Source: Pararoseomonas sp. SCSIO 73927 (lineage in GTDB: Bacteria; Pseudomonadota; Alphaproteobacteria; Acetobacterales; Acetobacteraceae). From it: DNA of 64,000 nucleotides. The position numbers and the translations under genes are program-made. Position 1 is the first letter of the stretch. Each line of letters opens with the position of its first letter. The notes beneath the pieces were generated by a model. That model was given only the letters and a program-made list of their open reading frames with translations, did not search any database and was not told the DNA's origin. Of the stretch, positions 9,606 to 17,968 are shown one piece after another. Location of the stretch: assembly GCF_037040815.1 (NCBI RefSeq), contig NZ_CP146232.1, forward strand, positions 5,364,001 through 5,428,000. The letters run 5' to 3'.

Positions 9606-10478
9606 ATGCGCCGCATCGCGCTGCTGGCCGCCACGGCCCTTATCGTCGGAGGAGGCGCCGCGCGGGCCTCCTGCCCGTCCGACGCCGACGTGCAGCGCAT
9701 GGCGGGCGACATCCTCGCCAACCGCCCGGCCCAGGGCTACGGCCCGGGGCTGACGATGGAGGACGCGGCCTGCGCGCGGGCGAAGATCGTCGCGATCCTG
9801 GCGGAGCGGCTGGGGCCGCCGGTGGGCTACAAGGTCGGGCTGACCAACGCCGCCGCGCAGGGCCGCTTCGGGATCCCGCACCCCGTGCGCGGCACGATCT
9901 TCCAGGCAACGGTCCGCGCCCGCGGCACGGCGGGCAGCCCCGCCGAGGTCCCGGCCGCCTTCGGCGCCGTGCCGAACGTGGAGAGCGACCTGCTGGTGCG
10001 GGTGCGCGACGAGGGCATCAACGAGGCGGGGACGGACCACGTCGCCATCCTGCGCCACCTCGACCAGGTGATCCCCTTCATCGAGATGCCGGACCTCGTC
10101 TTCGCGCCGGGGCAGATGAGCGGGCCGGGGCTGGTGGCGATCAACGTCGGCGCCCGGCTGGGCGTGCTGGGCGACGCCATCCCGGTCCAGGCCACGGCGG
10201 AGTTCGCGGCCCGGCTTGGGTCCATGACGGTGGTGCTGGCCAATGATCAGAAGGAGCTGTCCCGCGTGCCGGCTACGGCGCTTCTGGGGCACCCGCTGAA
10301 CGCGATCCCCTGGCTGGTCCAGGACCTGAAGAGCGAGGGCAGGCGGTTGCGCGCGGGGGACATCATCTCCCTCGGCGGCTTCTCACCCGCCCTGCCGACG
10401 GAGGCGGGCCGCACCGTCACCGCGACCTATGAGGGGCTGGCGGAGCGCCCGGTGACCGTCTCGGTGCGAACACCCTGA
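9606..10478 (+). CDS. exported 2-keto-4-pentenoate hydratase-like protein
   Basis: A 290-residue protein of the MhpD/fumarylacetoacetase superfamily. GYKVGLTNAAAQGRFGI and VESDLLVRV match the substrate/metal-binding motifs of 2-hydroxypentadienoate hydratases, including the conserved paired acidic residues. The N-terminus is a clear signal peptide (MRRIALLAATALIVGGGAA, then R-A-S), unlike the cytoplasmic catabolic enzymes. The ATG at 9606 has a strong GGAGGAGG ribosome site. No aromatic ring-cleavage genes are nearby. The substrate is unknown; a periplasmic 2-oxoacid-acting enzyme is the simplest reading. Confidence 0.78.
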   Translation: MRRIALLAATALIVGGGAARASCPSDADVQRMAGDILANRPAQGYGPGLTMEDAACARAKIVAILAERLGPPVGYKVGLTNAAAQGRFGIPHPVRGTIFQATVRARGTAGSPAEVPAAFGAVPNVESDLLVRVRDEGINEAGTDHVAILRHLDQVIPFIEMPDLVFAPGQMSGPGLVAINVGARLGVLGDAIPVQATAEFAARLGSMTVVLANDQKELSRVPATALLGHPLNAIPWLVQDLKSEGRRLRAGDIISLGGFSPALPTEAGRTVTATYEGLAERPVTVSVRTP

Positions 10479-10498
10479 CACCGGATCCTGCATCGCGG

Positions 10499-10515
10499 GG
10501 GGGCTTCTAGCCCCC
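10499..10515 (+). promoter_or_regulatory. hairpin abutting the nadD start codon
   Basis: A perfect 7-bp stem GGGGGCT / AGCCCCC with a TCT loop ends at the base before the nadD ATG. It occupies the place where a ribosome site should be. It may terminate the preceding transcript or restrain nadD translation. Confidence 0.45.
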
Positions 10516-11289
10516 ATGCCGCCCCCTGTTCCGCCGGCTGGCCGCGAGAGGGCGCCCTCGCCCCGCCCTGCCCCTTCACACCGCGAGCCCGGCCGCTACG
10601 GCGACGGGCGGCGGGCGCGGATCGGGCTGCTCGGCGGCTCCTTCAACCCCGCCCATGCCGGCCACCGCCACGTGGCGGAGATGGCGCTGCACGTGCTGCG
10701 GCTGGACGAGGTCTGGCTGCTCGTCTCCCCGGGCAACCCGCTGAAGCCGCGCGCGGGCATGGCGCCCTTCGAGGAGCGGCTCGATTCGGCCCGCCGCGTC
10801 GCGGATGGCCGCCGCGTGATCGCCGTGGACATCGAGGCGCGGTTGGGGCTGCGGGAGACGGAGCGCACCCTCTCCCGCCTGCGCCGCCTGTTCCCGCGCG
10901 CCAGCTTCGTCTGGATCATGGGGGCCGACAACATGGTGCAGCTGCCGCGATGGCGGCGCTGGCGAAAGCTGGCGCGCGGCACGCCGATGGCCGTGCTGCC
11001 GCGCCCGGGCTACACACGGCGGGCCCTGCACGGCGCCGCGGCGGGGGCGCTGCGCCGTCACCGCAGCCCCTGCGGTGCGCTGATGGCGGAGACGTCGCGC
11101 CAATTCCATGGGCGCGCGCCGTCACGCCGTTCAGGCGGGCACGCGCCGTGGTGCCTCGTGCCCGCGCGGGAGCACCCGGCGAGCGCGACGGCGATACGGG
11201 CCTTGCGGGCCCGCGCAACCACAGCCACTTCCGGCCCTTCTGATGAGAACGCCCCGCCGCCCCTCGCGGCGCCGGACGGGACGAACTGA
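10516..11289 (+). CDS. nadD: nicotinate-nucleotide adenylyltransferase
   Basis: A 257-residue enzyme making deamido-NAD from nicotinate mononucleotide and ATP. GLLGGSFNPAHAGHRH at about 38-53 contains the nucleotidyltransferase H-x-G-H motif, and SATAIRALR near 228 is the second nucleotide-binding motif. About 35 Pro/Arg-rich residues precede the fold and about 25 follow it, so both ends are longer than usual. No Shine-Dalgarno is visible before the ATG. It heads the common nadD-rsfS-rlmH cluster, with rsfS 53 bases downstream. Confidence 0.94.
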   Translation: MPPPVPPAGRERAPSPRPAPSHREPGRYGDGRRARIGLLGGSFNPAHAGHRHVAEMALHVLRLDEVWLLVSPGNPLKPRAGMAPFEERLDSARRVADGRRVIAVDIEARLGLRETERTLSRLRRLFPRASFVWIMGADNMVQLPRWRRWRKLARGTPMAVLPRPGYTRRALHGAAAGALRRHRSPCGALMAETSRQFHGRAPSRRSGGHAPWCLVPAREHPASATAIRALRARATTATSGPSDENAPPPLAAPDGTN

Positions 11290-11342
11290 ACCCGGCGCCG
11301 CGCGCGGCGCCACGAGGCAGCGACGGAAGAGAGGAGCGAGCC

Positions 11343-13154
11343 ATGGCCCGCACCCCCAAGGAACCCACCGGCGGCACGCGCAGCCGGACCACCGGGACGA
11401 AGCCCCCTGCCGGCGCCCGCAAGGCACCGGCCGCGAGGGCGCCAGCGCGCGCGGCCAAGCCGGCGGCGGCCAAGACTGCGGCGCGGCCGGCGAAGCCTGC
11501 CCCCGCCCGGGCGGGGGCCTCCAAGCCCGAAGGCCGTGCCAAGGCCCCGGCCGCCCCCGCGCGGGCGAAGGCGCCCGCGGCCGCATCCCGCACCTCCAAT
11601 GGCACCCGCGCCGGGGCTGCCGCGCCGGCGAGCCGCGCGAAGGCCCCGGCGAGCAGGGCTCCTGCCGCGAAGGCCTCCACGGCCCGGACTCCGGCGAAGA
11701 CGCCGAAGCGCGCCGCTCCCAGCAGGGCGGCCCCGACCAAGGCAGCCCCGACCAAGGCGGCTTCCGCCCGCACGACCCCGGCCCGCGCTCCGGCGAAGCC
11801 CGCCCCCGCCTCCCGCGCCACGGCGAGGAAGGACGCGCCGGCCCGCGCCACCCCTGCCCGCACTACCCCGGCCCGCGCTGCCAAGGCCGCGCCGAAGCCC
11901 GCCGCGCCGTCGCGCGCCAGGTCTGCCCCGAAGGCGGCCGCGAGCCCGGCGCCCCGCGCCGCCGCCAGGCCCGCCCCCGCCGCGCGCGCGGGCACCACGC
12001 CCTCCCGCGCCTCCGCCCGCGCAGGGTCGGGCGCTGCGGCGCGCGACGAGGCGCCGGCCCGCCCCGCCGCGGCCCGCCGCGCCGAGAAGGCTCCGGCGGC
12101 GGAAACCCGTACCACCCGCAGGACGCCCGCGCGCGCCGCGGCCAGGACCGGGACGGAGGTCGCGGCGCAGCCTCCCGTGAAGGCTCCGTCCCGCGCCCGC
12201 GCGGCCAAGGCCGTGCCCGACGAGACCGCGGCCCGCATCGCGGAGCTGGAGGCGGAGCCCGCCCCCACCTCGCGCAAGCGCGCCACCGTCGCCGGCCCGA
12301 AGGGGCGCGGGCGCACGCCGCCCCGCCCCGCCCCCAGCCCCGACCGGCTGGAGGAGCTGGTGCGCGCCACCGTGACGAGCCTGGAGGACGACAAGGCCGA
12401 GAACGTGGTGGTGCTGGACGTCGCCTCCCGCTCCGCCTTCGCCGACCGCATGGTGGTCGCCACCGGCCTCGCGGAGCGGCAGATCGAGGCCATGGCGCGC
12501 CACGTGGAGGAGGCCCTGGCCGAGCACGGCATCCGCCGCATCCGCACGGAGGCCTCGCCGGACTGGGTGCTGCTCGATGCCGGGGACCTGGTGATCCACC
12601 TCTTCAAGCCCGAGGCGCGGCAGAACTACGCGCTGGAGCGCATGTGGGGCCCGGACAGCCCCGCGCCCGAGGAGACCACCATGCCGTCGCGCCCCTCCGG
12701 CGGGACGGCCGGGGATGAGGGTGCGGCCGAGGCCGACGACGAGGGGCTGGACGACGAGGATCTCGACGCCGACGAGGTCGTCCGGAGCGAGGACCTGGAC
12801 GACGACGACGACGATGATGACGACGACGACACCGATGGGGACGATGACATGAACGGCGACGAGACCGCGGCCGATCCCGATCCCCGCAAGCCGATCGTGG
12901 ACGGCGACGCCGACGACGCGCAGGCCGGAGACGCGCAGGACCGCGCCTATATCGGCGAGCTGGGCGATGGCCGCCCGGGCGGGAACGGCGACGGCGCCAT
13001 CCTGCCCCGCGGCGAGGCGCTGGACGGCCCGGCCGGCTTCGCCTTCGACGTCACCGGCGAGGACATGCAGCCCACCTTCCCGGACGAGGAGTCGGGCGGG
13101 GCCGCCTCGCTGAGCGAGGGCGCGAACACCCGCAGGAAGGGTAAGCAGGACTGA
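11343..13154 (+). CDS. rsfS: ribosomal silencing factor with polycationic N-terminus and polyacidic C-terminus
   Basis: A 603-residue protein around one recognisable domain. Residues 334-437 are a complete RsfS/Iojap domain (ENVVVLDVASRSAFADRMVV, ASPDWVLLDAGDLVIHLF, YALERMW), which binds ribosomal protein L14 and blocks subunit joining. Residues 1-330 are low-complexity Ala/Arg/Lys/Pro with T-P-A-R and K-A-P-A units, like histone H1-type proteins. Residues 455-603 are acidic, with an 11-Asp run at 486-496. Normal RsfS is 105-150 residues. The reading frame is unbroken from an ATG with a good GAGAGGAG ribosome site, so a frameshift artefact is unlikely. Gene position between nadD and rlmH is the normal one for rsfS. 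Confidence 0.9.
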   Translation: MARTPKEPTGGTRSRTTGTKPPAGARKAPAARAPARAAKPAAAKTAARPAKPAPARAGASKPEGRAKAPAAPARAKAPAAASRTSNGTRAGAAAPASRAKAPASRAPAAKASTARTPAKTPKRAAPSRAAPTKAAPTKAASARTTPARAPAKPAPASRATARKDAPARATPARTTPARAAKAAPKPAAPSRARSAPKAAASPAPRAAARPAPAARAGTTPSRASARAGSGAAARDEAPARPAAARRAEKAPAAETRTTRRTPARAAARTGTEVAAQPPVKAPSRARAAKAVPDETAARIAELEAEPAPTSRKRATVAGPKGRGRTPPRPAPSPDRLEELVRATVTSLEDDKAENVVVLDVASRSAFADRMVVATGLAERQIEAMARHVEEALAEHGIRRIRTEASPDWVLLDAGDLVIHLFKPEARQNYALERMWGPDSPAPEETTMPSRPSGGTAGDEGAAEADDEGLDDEDLDADEVVRSEDLDDDDDDDDDDDTDGDDDMNGDETAADPDPRKPIVDGDADDAQAGDAQDRAYIGELGDGRPGGNGDGAILPRGEALDGPAGFAFDVTGEDMQPTFPDEESGGAASLSEGANTRRKGKQD

Positions 13155-13618
13155 AGCCGCCCCTTCTTCTCGCCGTCGGTCGCGCCCGCGGCGGGCCGGA
13201 GGCGGCGCTGTTCGAGCACTACAACGCCCGCCTCCGCCCGGCCCTGCACCTGCGGGAACTGGCGGAGGCGAAGGGCACCCCCGCCGAGATCCGGCGGCGG
13301 GAGGGCGCGCTTCTCCTCGCCGCCATCCCGGCGGAGGCGCTGGCCGTGGCGCTCGACCTCGGCGGCGAGATGCCGGACAGCGCGCGGCTGGCGGCCCTGA
13401 CGGCGGGCTGGGCGGAATCCGGACGCCAGCTCGCCCTCGTCATCGGCGGGGCTGAAGGGCTGGACGAGGCGGTGCTGGCCCGCGCCGACCACCGCCTCTC
13501 CCTCGGCCCGCTCACCTGGCCGCACATGCTGGTGCGCGGGCTGCTGGCCGAGGCGTTGTTCCGGTCGCAGTGCATCCGCACGAACCACCCTTACCACCGC
13601 GCCTGGCGGCCGGGCTAA
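13151..13618 (+). CDS. rlmH: 23S rRNA (pseudouridine1915-N3)-methyltransferase, CTG start
   Basis: A 155-residue SPOUT methyltransferase acting on 23S rRNA helix 69. The protein reads KPPLLLAVGRARGGPEAALF at its start, VIGGAEGLDE in the SAM knot and LTWPHMLVRGLLAEALFR at the C-terminal knot helix, ending HPYHRAWRPG. The frame has a stop at 13142-13144 and no ATG, GTG or TTG before the conserved core. The only codon that restores the normal N-terminus is the CTG at 13151, overlapping the rsfS stop (CTGA), with AGGAAGG upstream. The first internal GTG, near 13346, would remove about 65 residues of the fold. Confidence 0.88.
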   Translation: MKPPLLLAVGRARGGPEAALFEHYNARLRPALHLRELAEAKGTPAEIRRREGALLLAAIPAEALAVALDLGGEMPDSARLAALTAGWAESGRQLALVIGGAEGLDEAVLARADHRLSLGPLTWPHMLVRGLLAEALFRSQCIRTNHPYHRAWRPG

Positions 13619-13677
13619 TCCGCGGCCCCCCCGCGAAAAACGTTGTGGTCACGGGGATGTGAGGTAAGCTCGCCCTT

Positions 13678-14352
13678 ATGATCGCACTCGTCGTCGCAGC
13701 GATGATCTGGATCGGGCTCCACGTCGGCATTGCCGGCACGCGGGCGCGGGCGGCCTGGGCGGCGCGGCTGGGCGAGGGCGGGTTCCGGGCCACCTTCTCC
13801 CTCGCCTCCGCCCTCGCGATCACCCTTCTGGTGCTGGCCTGGCGCAGCGCGCGCACGGCGCCGCTCTGGGCCGTGCCGCGCCCCCTCGGCTGGGTGCTGG
13901 TGGCGGCGATGCTCCCCGCCTTCATCCTCTTCGCCGGCAGCCTCATGGCGCGGAACCCGACCGCGGTGGGCCAGGGCGGGGCGCTGTCGGCGGAGCCGCG
14001 GGGCGTGCTGCGGATCACGCGGCACCCGATGCTCTGGTCCTTCGCCATCTGGGCGGCGGTCCACATCCTCGGCAATGGCGACCTCTCCTCCCTCGTCTTC
14101 TTCGGTGCCTTCCTGGCCACGGCCGCGCTCGGCATGCCCTCGCTGGACGCCAAGGTGGCGGCGCGGGACCCGCAGGGCTGGGCCGGCTTCGCGGCCCGCA
14201 CCTCGGTCCTGCCCTTCGGCGCCGTGCTGGGCGCGCGGAACCATCTGGCCTGGCGGGAGGTGGCCTTGCCGGCCCTGGTGGGGCTGCTGGCCTGGGCGGC
14301 GATGCTGCACCTCCACCCCGCCATCTTCGGCGTCTCGCCCCTGCCGGACTGA
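13678..14352 (+). CDS. NnrU-family membrane protein
   Basis: 224 residues with about six transmembrane helices. The R-I-T-R-H-P-M-L-W segment near residue 118 is the NnrU/isoprenylcysteine-methyltransferase-like motif. NnrU proteins are often found near denitrification or cytochrome genes, but none is nearby, so a specific role is not supported. The start has a GAGGTAAG ribosome site. It lies 59 bases after rlmH. Confidence 0.85.
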   Translation: MIALVVAAMIWIGLHVGIAGTRARAAWAARLGEGGFRATFSLASALAITLLVLAWRSARTAPLWAVPRPLGWVLVAAMLPAFILFAGSLMARNPTAVGQGGALSAEPRGVLRITRHPMLWSFAIWAAVHILGNGDLSSLVFFGAFLATAALGMPSLDAKVAARDPQGWAGFAARTSVLPFGAVLGARNHLAWREVALPALVGLLAWAAMLHLHPAIFGVSPLPD

Positions 14353-14408
14353 TCCCGGCGCCGTCCCTCCTGCACGGCTCCTCCAGACAGCCCTTGCACC
14401 TGGCGGCC

Positions 14409-14431
14409 GGGCGGGCGATTCCTGCCCGCCC
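14409..14431 (+). terminator. hairpin before the UbiE-type gene
   Basis: A perfect 8-bp stem GGGCGGGC / GCCCGCCC with a 7-base loop, 57 bases after the NnrU stop and 22 bases before the methyltransferase ATG. No U-tract follows; it could instead shape the leader. Confidence 0.35.
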
Positions 14432-14453
14432 ATCCTCCAGGGAGTGGCCCCGC

Positions 14454-15212
14454 ATGACCCGGACCACGCCGGACACCGACGCCGTGGCCCCCCACCCCGT
14501 CCTCGCCCACCGCTACGGCCGGGCGGAGGAGCGGGAGGGCTTCGTCCGCAGCCTCTTCGACGAGACGGCGCCGCATTACGACCGGATCGACCGCGTCTTC
14601 TCTCTCGGCACCGGGCCGGGCTACCGCCGCCGCGCGCTGCGGGAGGCGGGGCTGCGGCCGGGGATGCGGGTGCTGGACGTGGCCGTAGGCACCGGGCTCG
14701 TCGCGCGGCAGGCCGTGGCGATCACCGGCGACCCCGCCCTCGTCACCGGGCTGGACCCGAGCGAGGGGATGCTGGCGGAGGCGCGGAAGAGCCTGCCCGG
14801 CGTCACCCTCGTCCAGGGGCGGGCGGAGCGGATCCCTCTGCCGGACGGCAGCATGGACTTCCTCTCCATGGGCTACGCGCTGCGCCACGTGGCCGATCTC
14901 GGCGCGGCCTTCGCGGAGTACCGGCGCGTGCTGCGCCCGGGCGGCACGGTGCTGCTGCTGGAGATCGGGCGGCCGGAGAGCCGACTCGCCCGGATGGTGG
15001 AGCGCTTCTACATGGGCGCGGTGATCCCCGCCCTCTGCCGCATCGCCGCGCCCCGGCACCGCTCCGGCGAGCTGATGCGCTACTACTGGGAGACGATCGA
15101 GGCCTGCGTGCCGGCGGAGACCATCCTCGGCGCGCTGGGCGCGGCCGGGTTCCGCGACGCGGCCTGCGCGACGGAGTTGGAGGTCTTCCGGGCCTACACC
15201 GCCCGGGCCTGA
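14454..15212 (+). CDS. UbiE/COQ5-type SAM methyltransferase
   Basis: 252 residues. LFDETAPHYDRIDRVFSLGT and VLDVAVGTGLVARQAV (SAM motif I) are typical of ubiquinone/menaquinone C-methyltransferases, with LSMGYALRHVADLGAAFAE as the downstream motif. The long YRRVLRPGG segment also fits. It may be the ubiquinone biosynthesis enzyme or a paralogue; the linked ubiB gene that often accompanies ubiE is not here. I chose the ATG at 14454. Its 3' end overlaps the convergent acyltransferase by 19 bp. Confidence 0.85.
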   Translation: MTRTTPDTDAVAPHPVLAHRYGRAEEREGFVRSLFDETAPHYDRIDRVFSLGTGPGYRRRALREAGLRPGMRVLDVAVGTGLVARQAVAITGDPALVTGLDPSEGMLAEARKSLPGVTLVQGRAERIPLPDGSMDFLSMGYALRHVADLGAAFAEYRRVLRPGGTVLLLEIGRPESRLARMVERFYMGAVIPALCRIAAPRHRSGELMRYYWETIEACVPAETILGALGAAGFRDAACATELEVFRAYTARA

Positions 15213-16255
15213 ACGGGGGCGGCCCGCACGGCCCGGCCCCGCATCGCCCGCCGCAGCGGCATCTCCACCAGCCAGTAGAGCACCAGCCCCGCCGCGATGC
15301 AGGCGCCGGCCGCGACGAGAAGGAAGAGCAGCGTGCCCCCCATCCCGCCCGGCATGGGCAGGCGCCGCCAGGCCTCCGCCAGCGCTGCCAGCACGGTGCC
15401 GTGGCAGAGATAGAGGGCGTAGGAGGCGTCGCCGAGCAGCAGGGGCCCCCGCCGTGAGGGCACCCGCCCCGCCGCCTCCAGCCCCAGGGCGCCGAGCACG
15501 ACCAGCGCGGCGGGGGGGCCGAGGGCGAGCCCGCGGGAGAGGGGCTCCGACAGCGTCCAGCCCAGGGGAAGCAGGGCGAAGCCCAGCGCCAGCAGCGCGG
15601 CGGAGGCGCCCGGCCCCGGCATCCGCCCGGCGAGCAGCAGCCGCCCGAGCGCCATGCCCAGCCAGAACTCCAGCACCACGGTGGAGCCGTAGAAGGCGAG
15701 CCCGAGGCCAGGCCGGGGCAGGAGCTGCGCCAGGGCCACGGGCAGGGCCAGCGCCGCCCCCACCGCCCAGAACCGCGCCCGCGCGGGCAGCAGCAGGGCC
15801 AGGCCGAAGAGAAGGTAGAAGGCCATCTCGTAGTTCAGGGTCCAGCCGGGGATGAGGACCGGCAGGGGCAGCCCCATGGCAGGGTGCGGCCAGGGCAGGA
15901 ACAGGAAGGAGGCCAGCGTGTGCGCCGGGTCGAAGCGCGCCGTGCGGAGAAGGCTGGGCGCGACGAGGGAGACGGCCACGAGCATCGCGGTGAGGACCCA
16001 GTAGAGCGGCACCACCCGCACGGCCCGGCGCCACAGGAAGGCGGCGGGCCTCACGGGCTGCAGGCTCGTCGTCACCCACATGATGAGCCCGCTGATGACG
16101 AAGAACACGTCCACCCCGCCCGCGAGCCAGTCCGTGCCCGCCAGGGGGAGCCCGAGCCGGTCCGTCTGCAGCCGGGCGTGGTAGAGCACCACCATCAGCG
16201 CGGCGAGCGCCCGCAGGTACTGGACGGAGACGAGCTGGGGCATGCGGGCGGGCAT
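15194..16255 (-). CDS. membrane acyltransferase, acyltransferase 3 family
   Basis: 353 residues with about ten transmembrane helices. The first helix has the VQYLRALAALMVVLYHA motif, with the conserved His, followed by FFVISGLIMW, diagnostic of the OafA/NolX-type O-acyltransferase family that modifies surface polysaccharides or peptidoglycan. No periplasmic SGNH domain is attached. Two ATGs (16253-16255 and 16241-16243) are equally likely starts. It lies alone between plus-strand genes; substrate unknown. Confidence 0.88.
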   Translation of the reverse strand: MPARMPQLVSVQYLRALAALMVVLYHARLQTDRLGLPLAGTDWLAGGVDVFFVISGLIMWVTTSLQPVRPAAFLWRRAVRVVPLYWVLTAMLVAVSLVAPSLLRTARFDPAHTLASFLFLPWPHPAMGLPLPVLIPGWTLNYEMAFYLLFGLALLLPARARFWAVGAALALPVALAQLLPRPGLGLAFYGSTVVLEFWLGMALGRLLLAGRMPGPGASAALLALGFALLPLGWTLSEPLSRGLALGPPAALVVLGALGLEAAGRVPSRRGPLLLGDASYALYLCHGTVLAALAEAWRRLPMPGGMGGTLLFLLVAAGACIAAGLVLYWLVEMPLRRAMRGRAVRAAPVQARAV

Positions 16256-16413
16256 GGCCGGGTCATCGGGCCGGTCTCACCATGTTGCAAGGCTGGCTCT
16301 TTCCGGAGATCGCGCGGCGGAGGCGGCGGCGGCGGGGCAGCGAGGGGGCGGCGCCCTGTTCAAGCCCCTGCCCCGGCGCTATGGCAGGCCACCCCGCACG
16401 CCAGGAGCGCCCG

Positions 16414-17961
16414 ATGGCCCGTCCGAAGCCCGTCATGCTCGTCATCCTCGATGGCTGGGGCTGGCGGGAGGAGCGGGCGGACAATGCCGTGCTCCTGGCG
16501 GATACACCGACCTTCGACGGCCTCTGGTCCTCCTGCCCGCGCGCCTTCCTGCGCACCTGCGGCCCCGATGTGGGCCTGCCGGAGGGGCAAATGGGCAATT
16601 CCGAGGTGGGGCACCTGAACATCGGCGCCGGGCGGGTGGTGATGCAGGACCTGCCGCGCATCGGCGCCGCCGTCGCGGACGGCTCCCTCGCCGCCCTACC
16701 GCCGCTCGTGGCCCTGGGGGCGAAGCTGAAGGCCACGGGCGGCACGCTGCACCTCCTCGGCCTGCTCTCCCCCGGCGGCGTGCACGCGCACCAGGACCAC
16801 GCGCTGGCAATCGCGCGGATCGTGGCGGCGCAGGGCATCCCCGTGGCCGTCCATGCCTGGACCGATGGCCGGGACACCGCGCCCCAGGGGGCCGAGACCA
16901 CCCTGCCCGCCTTCGAGATGGCCCTGCCGGACGGGGCGCGCATTGTCACCGTCACCGGGCGCTACTTCGCGATGGACCGCGACAACCGCTGGGAGCGTGT
17001 CTCCCAGGCCTGGCGGGCCATGGTGCTCGCCGAGGGGGCGAGCGCCCCGACGGCGCTGGAGGCGGTGCGGGCCGCCCATGCCGCGGGCAAGACGGACGAG
17101 TTCGTCCCGGCCACGGTCCTGCCGGGCTATGCGGGCATGAAGGACGGGGACGCGCTGGTCTGCTTCAACTTCCGCGCGGACCGGGTGCGCCAGATCCTTG
17201 CCGCGCTGCTGGACCCGGCCTTCGGCGGCTTCGACCGGCCGCGCGCGCCGGCGTTCTGCGCCGCCATCGGGATGACGGAGTATTCCGAGGCGTTGAATCC
17301 CTTCCTGGACACGCTCTTCCCGCCTCAATCCATGGCTGACCTGCTCGGCCCGACGGTGTCGATGGCGGGACTGAGACAGCTCCGCATGGCGGAGACGGAG
17401 AAGTACCCGCACGTCACCTACTTCCTGAACGGCGGGGAGGAGACGCCCTCGCCCGGCGAGGACCGGGTGATGGTCGCCTCGCCGAAGGTCGCGACCTACG
17501 ACCTGCAGCCGGAGATGTCGGAGCCGGAGCTGGCGGAGAAGGCGGAGGCCGCGATCCGCTCCGGCGACTACGACATGATCATCCTCAACTTCGCCAACGC
17601 CGACATGGTCGGGCACACCGGCAGGCTGGAGGCCGCCATCAAGGCCTGCGAGGCGGCGGATGCCGGGCTGGGCCGGATCGCCGGGGCCATCCGGGATGCC
17701 GGCGGCGCGCTGCTGGTCACGGCGGACCACGGCAACGCGGAGATGATGCGGGATCCCGTCACGGGCGGCCCGCACACGGCGCACACGCTGAATCCCGTGC
17801 CCGTGCTGCTGATGGGGGGCCCTGCGGGCATCTCGCTGCATGACGGCCGGCTGGCGGATCTGGCGCCCACGATGCTGGCGCTGCTCGGCCTGCCCCAGCC
17901 GCAGGCCATGACCGGACGGAGCCTGATCAACACCCCGCCCCGGGCGACGACGACCGGGTGA
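16414..17961 (+). CDS. gpmI: 2,3-bisphosphoglycerate-independent phosphoglycerate mutase
   Basis: 515 residues; interconverts 3- and 2-phosphoglycerate using two metal ions. It has the alkaline-phosphatase-like fold with metal ligand Asp14 (ILDGWGW), the phosphorylated Ser63 in MGNSEVGHLNIGAGR, DGRDTAPQ, and the C-terminal TADHGNAE metal motif. Length is standard. The start is the ATG at 16414, preceded by CAGGAG. It begins a plus-strand run with envC, ctpA, YibQ and rppH. Confidence 0.97.
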   Translation: MARPKPVMLVILDGWGWREERADNAVLLADTPTFDGLWSSCPRAFLRTCGPDVGLPEGQMGNSEVGHLNIGAGRVVMQDLPRIGAAVADGSLAALPPLVALGAKLKATGGTLHLLGLLSPGGVHAHQDHALAIARIVAAQGIPVAVHAWTDGRDTAPQGAETTLPAFEMALPDGARIVTVTGRYFAMDRDNRWERVSQAWRAMVLAEGASAPTALEAVRAAHAAGKTDEFVPATVLPGYAGMKDGDALVCFNFRADRVRQILAALLDPAFGGFDRPRAPAFCAAIGMTEYSEALNPFLDTLFPPQSMADLLGPTVSMAGLRQLRMAETEKYPHVTYFLNGGEETPSPGEDRVMVASPKVATYDLQPEMSEPELAEKAEAAIRSGDYDMIILNFANADMVGHTGRLEAAIKACEAADAGLGRIAGAIRDAGGALLVTADHGNAEMMRDPVTGGPHTAHTLNPVPVLLMGGPAGISLHDGRLADLAPTMLALLGLPQPQAMTGRSLINTPPRATTTG

Positions 17962-17968
17962 GCATGAC

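Noticed and set aside
13346..13618. rlmH starting at an internal GTG
   Set aside because: It would delete about 65 residues of the SAM-binding fold, while the sequence upstream to 13151 is clearly conserved RlmH.
13621..13640. Hairpin CGCGG-CCCCC-CCGCG followed by AAAAA as a terminator
   Set aside because: For plus-strand transcripts the tract after the stem is A, not U, and for the minus strand the U-tract would precede the stem.
13512..16079. An 855-codon minus-strand frame
   Set aside because: It runs antisense to rlmH, the NnrU gene and ubiE-type gene and into another frame of the acyltransferase gene; no domain is visible.
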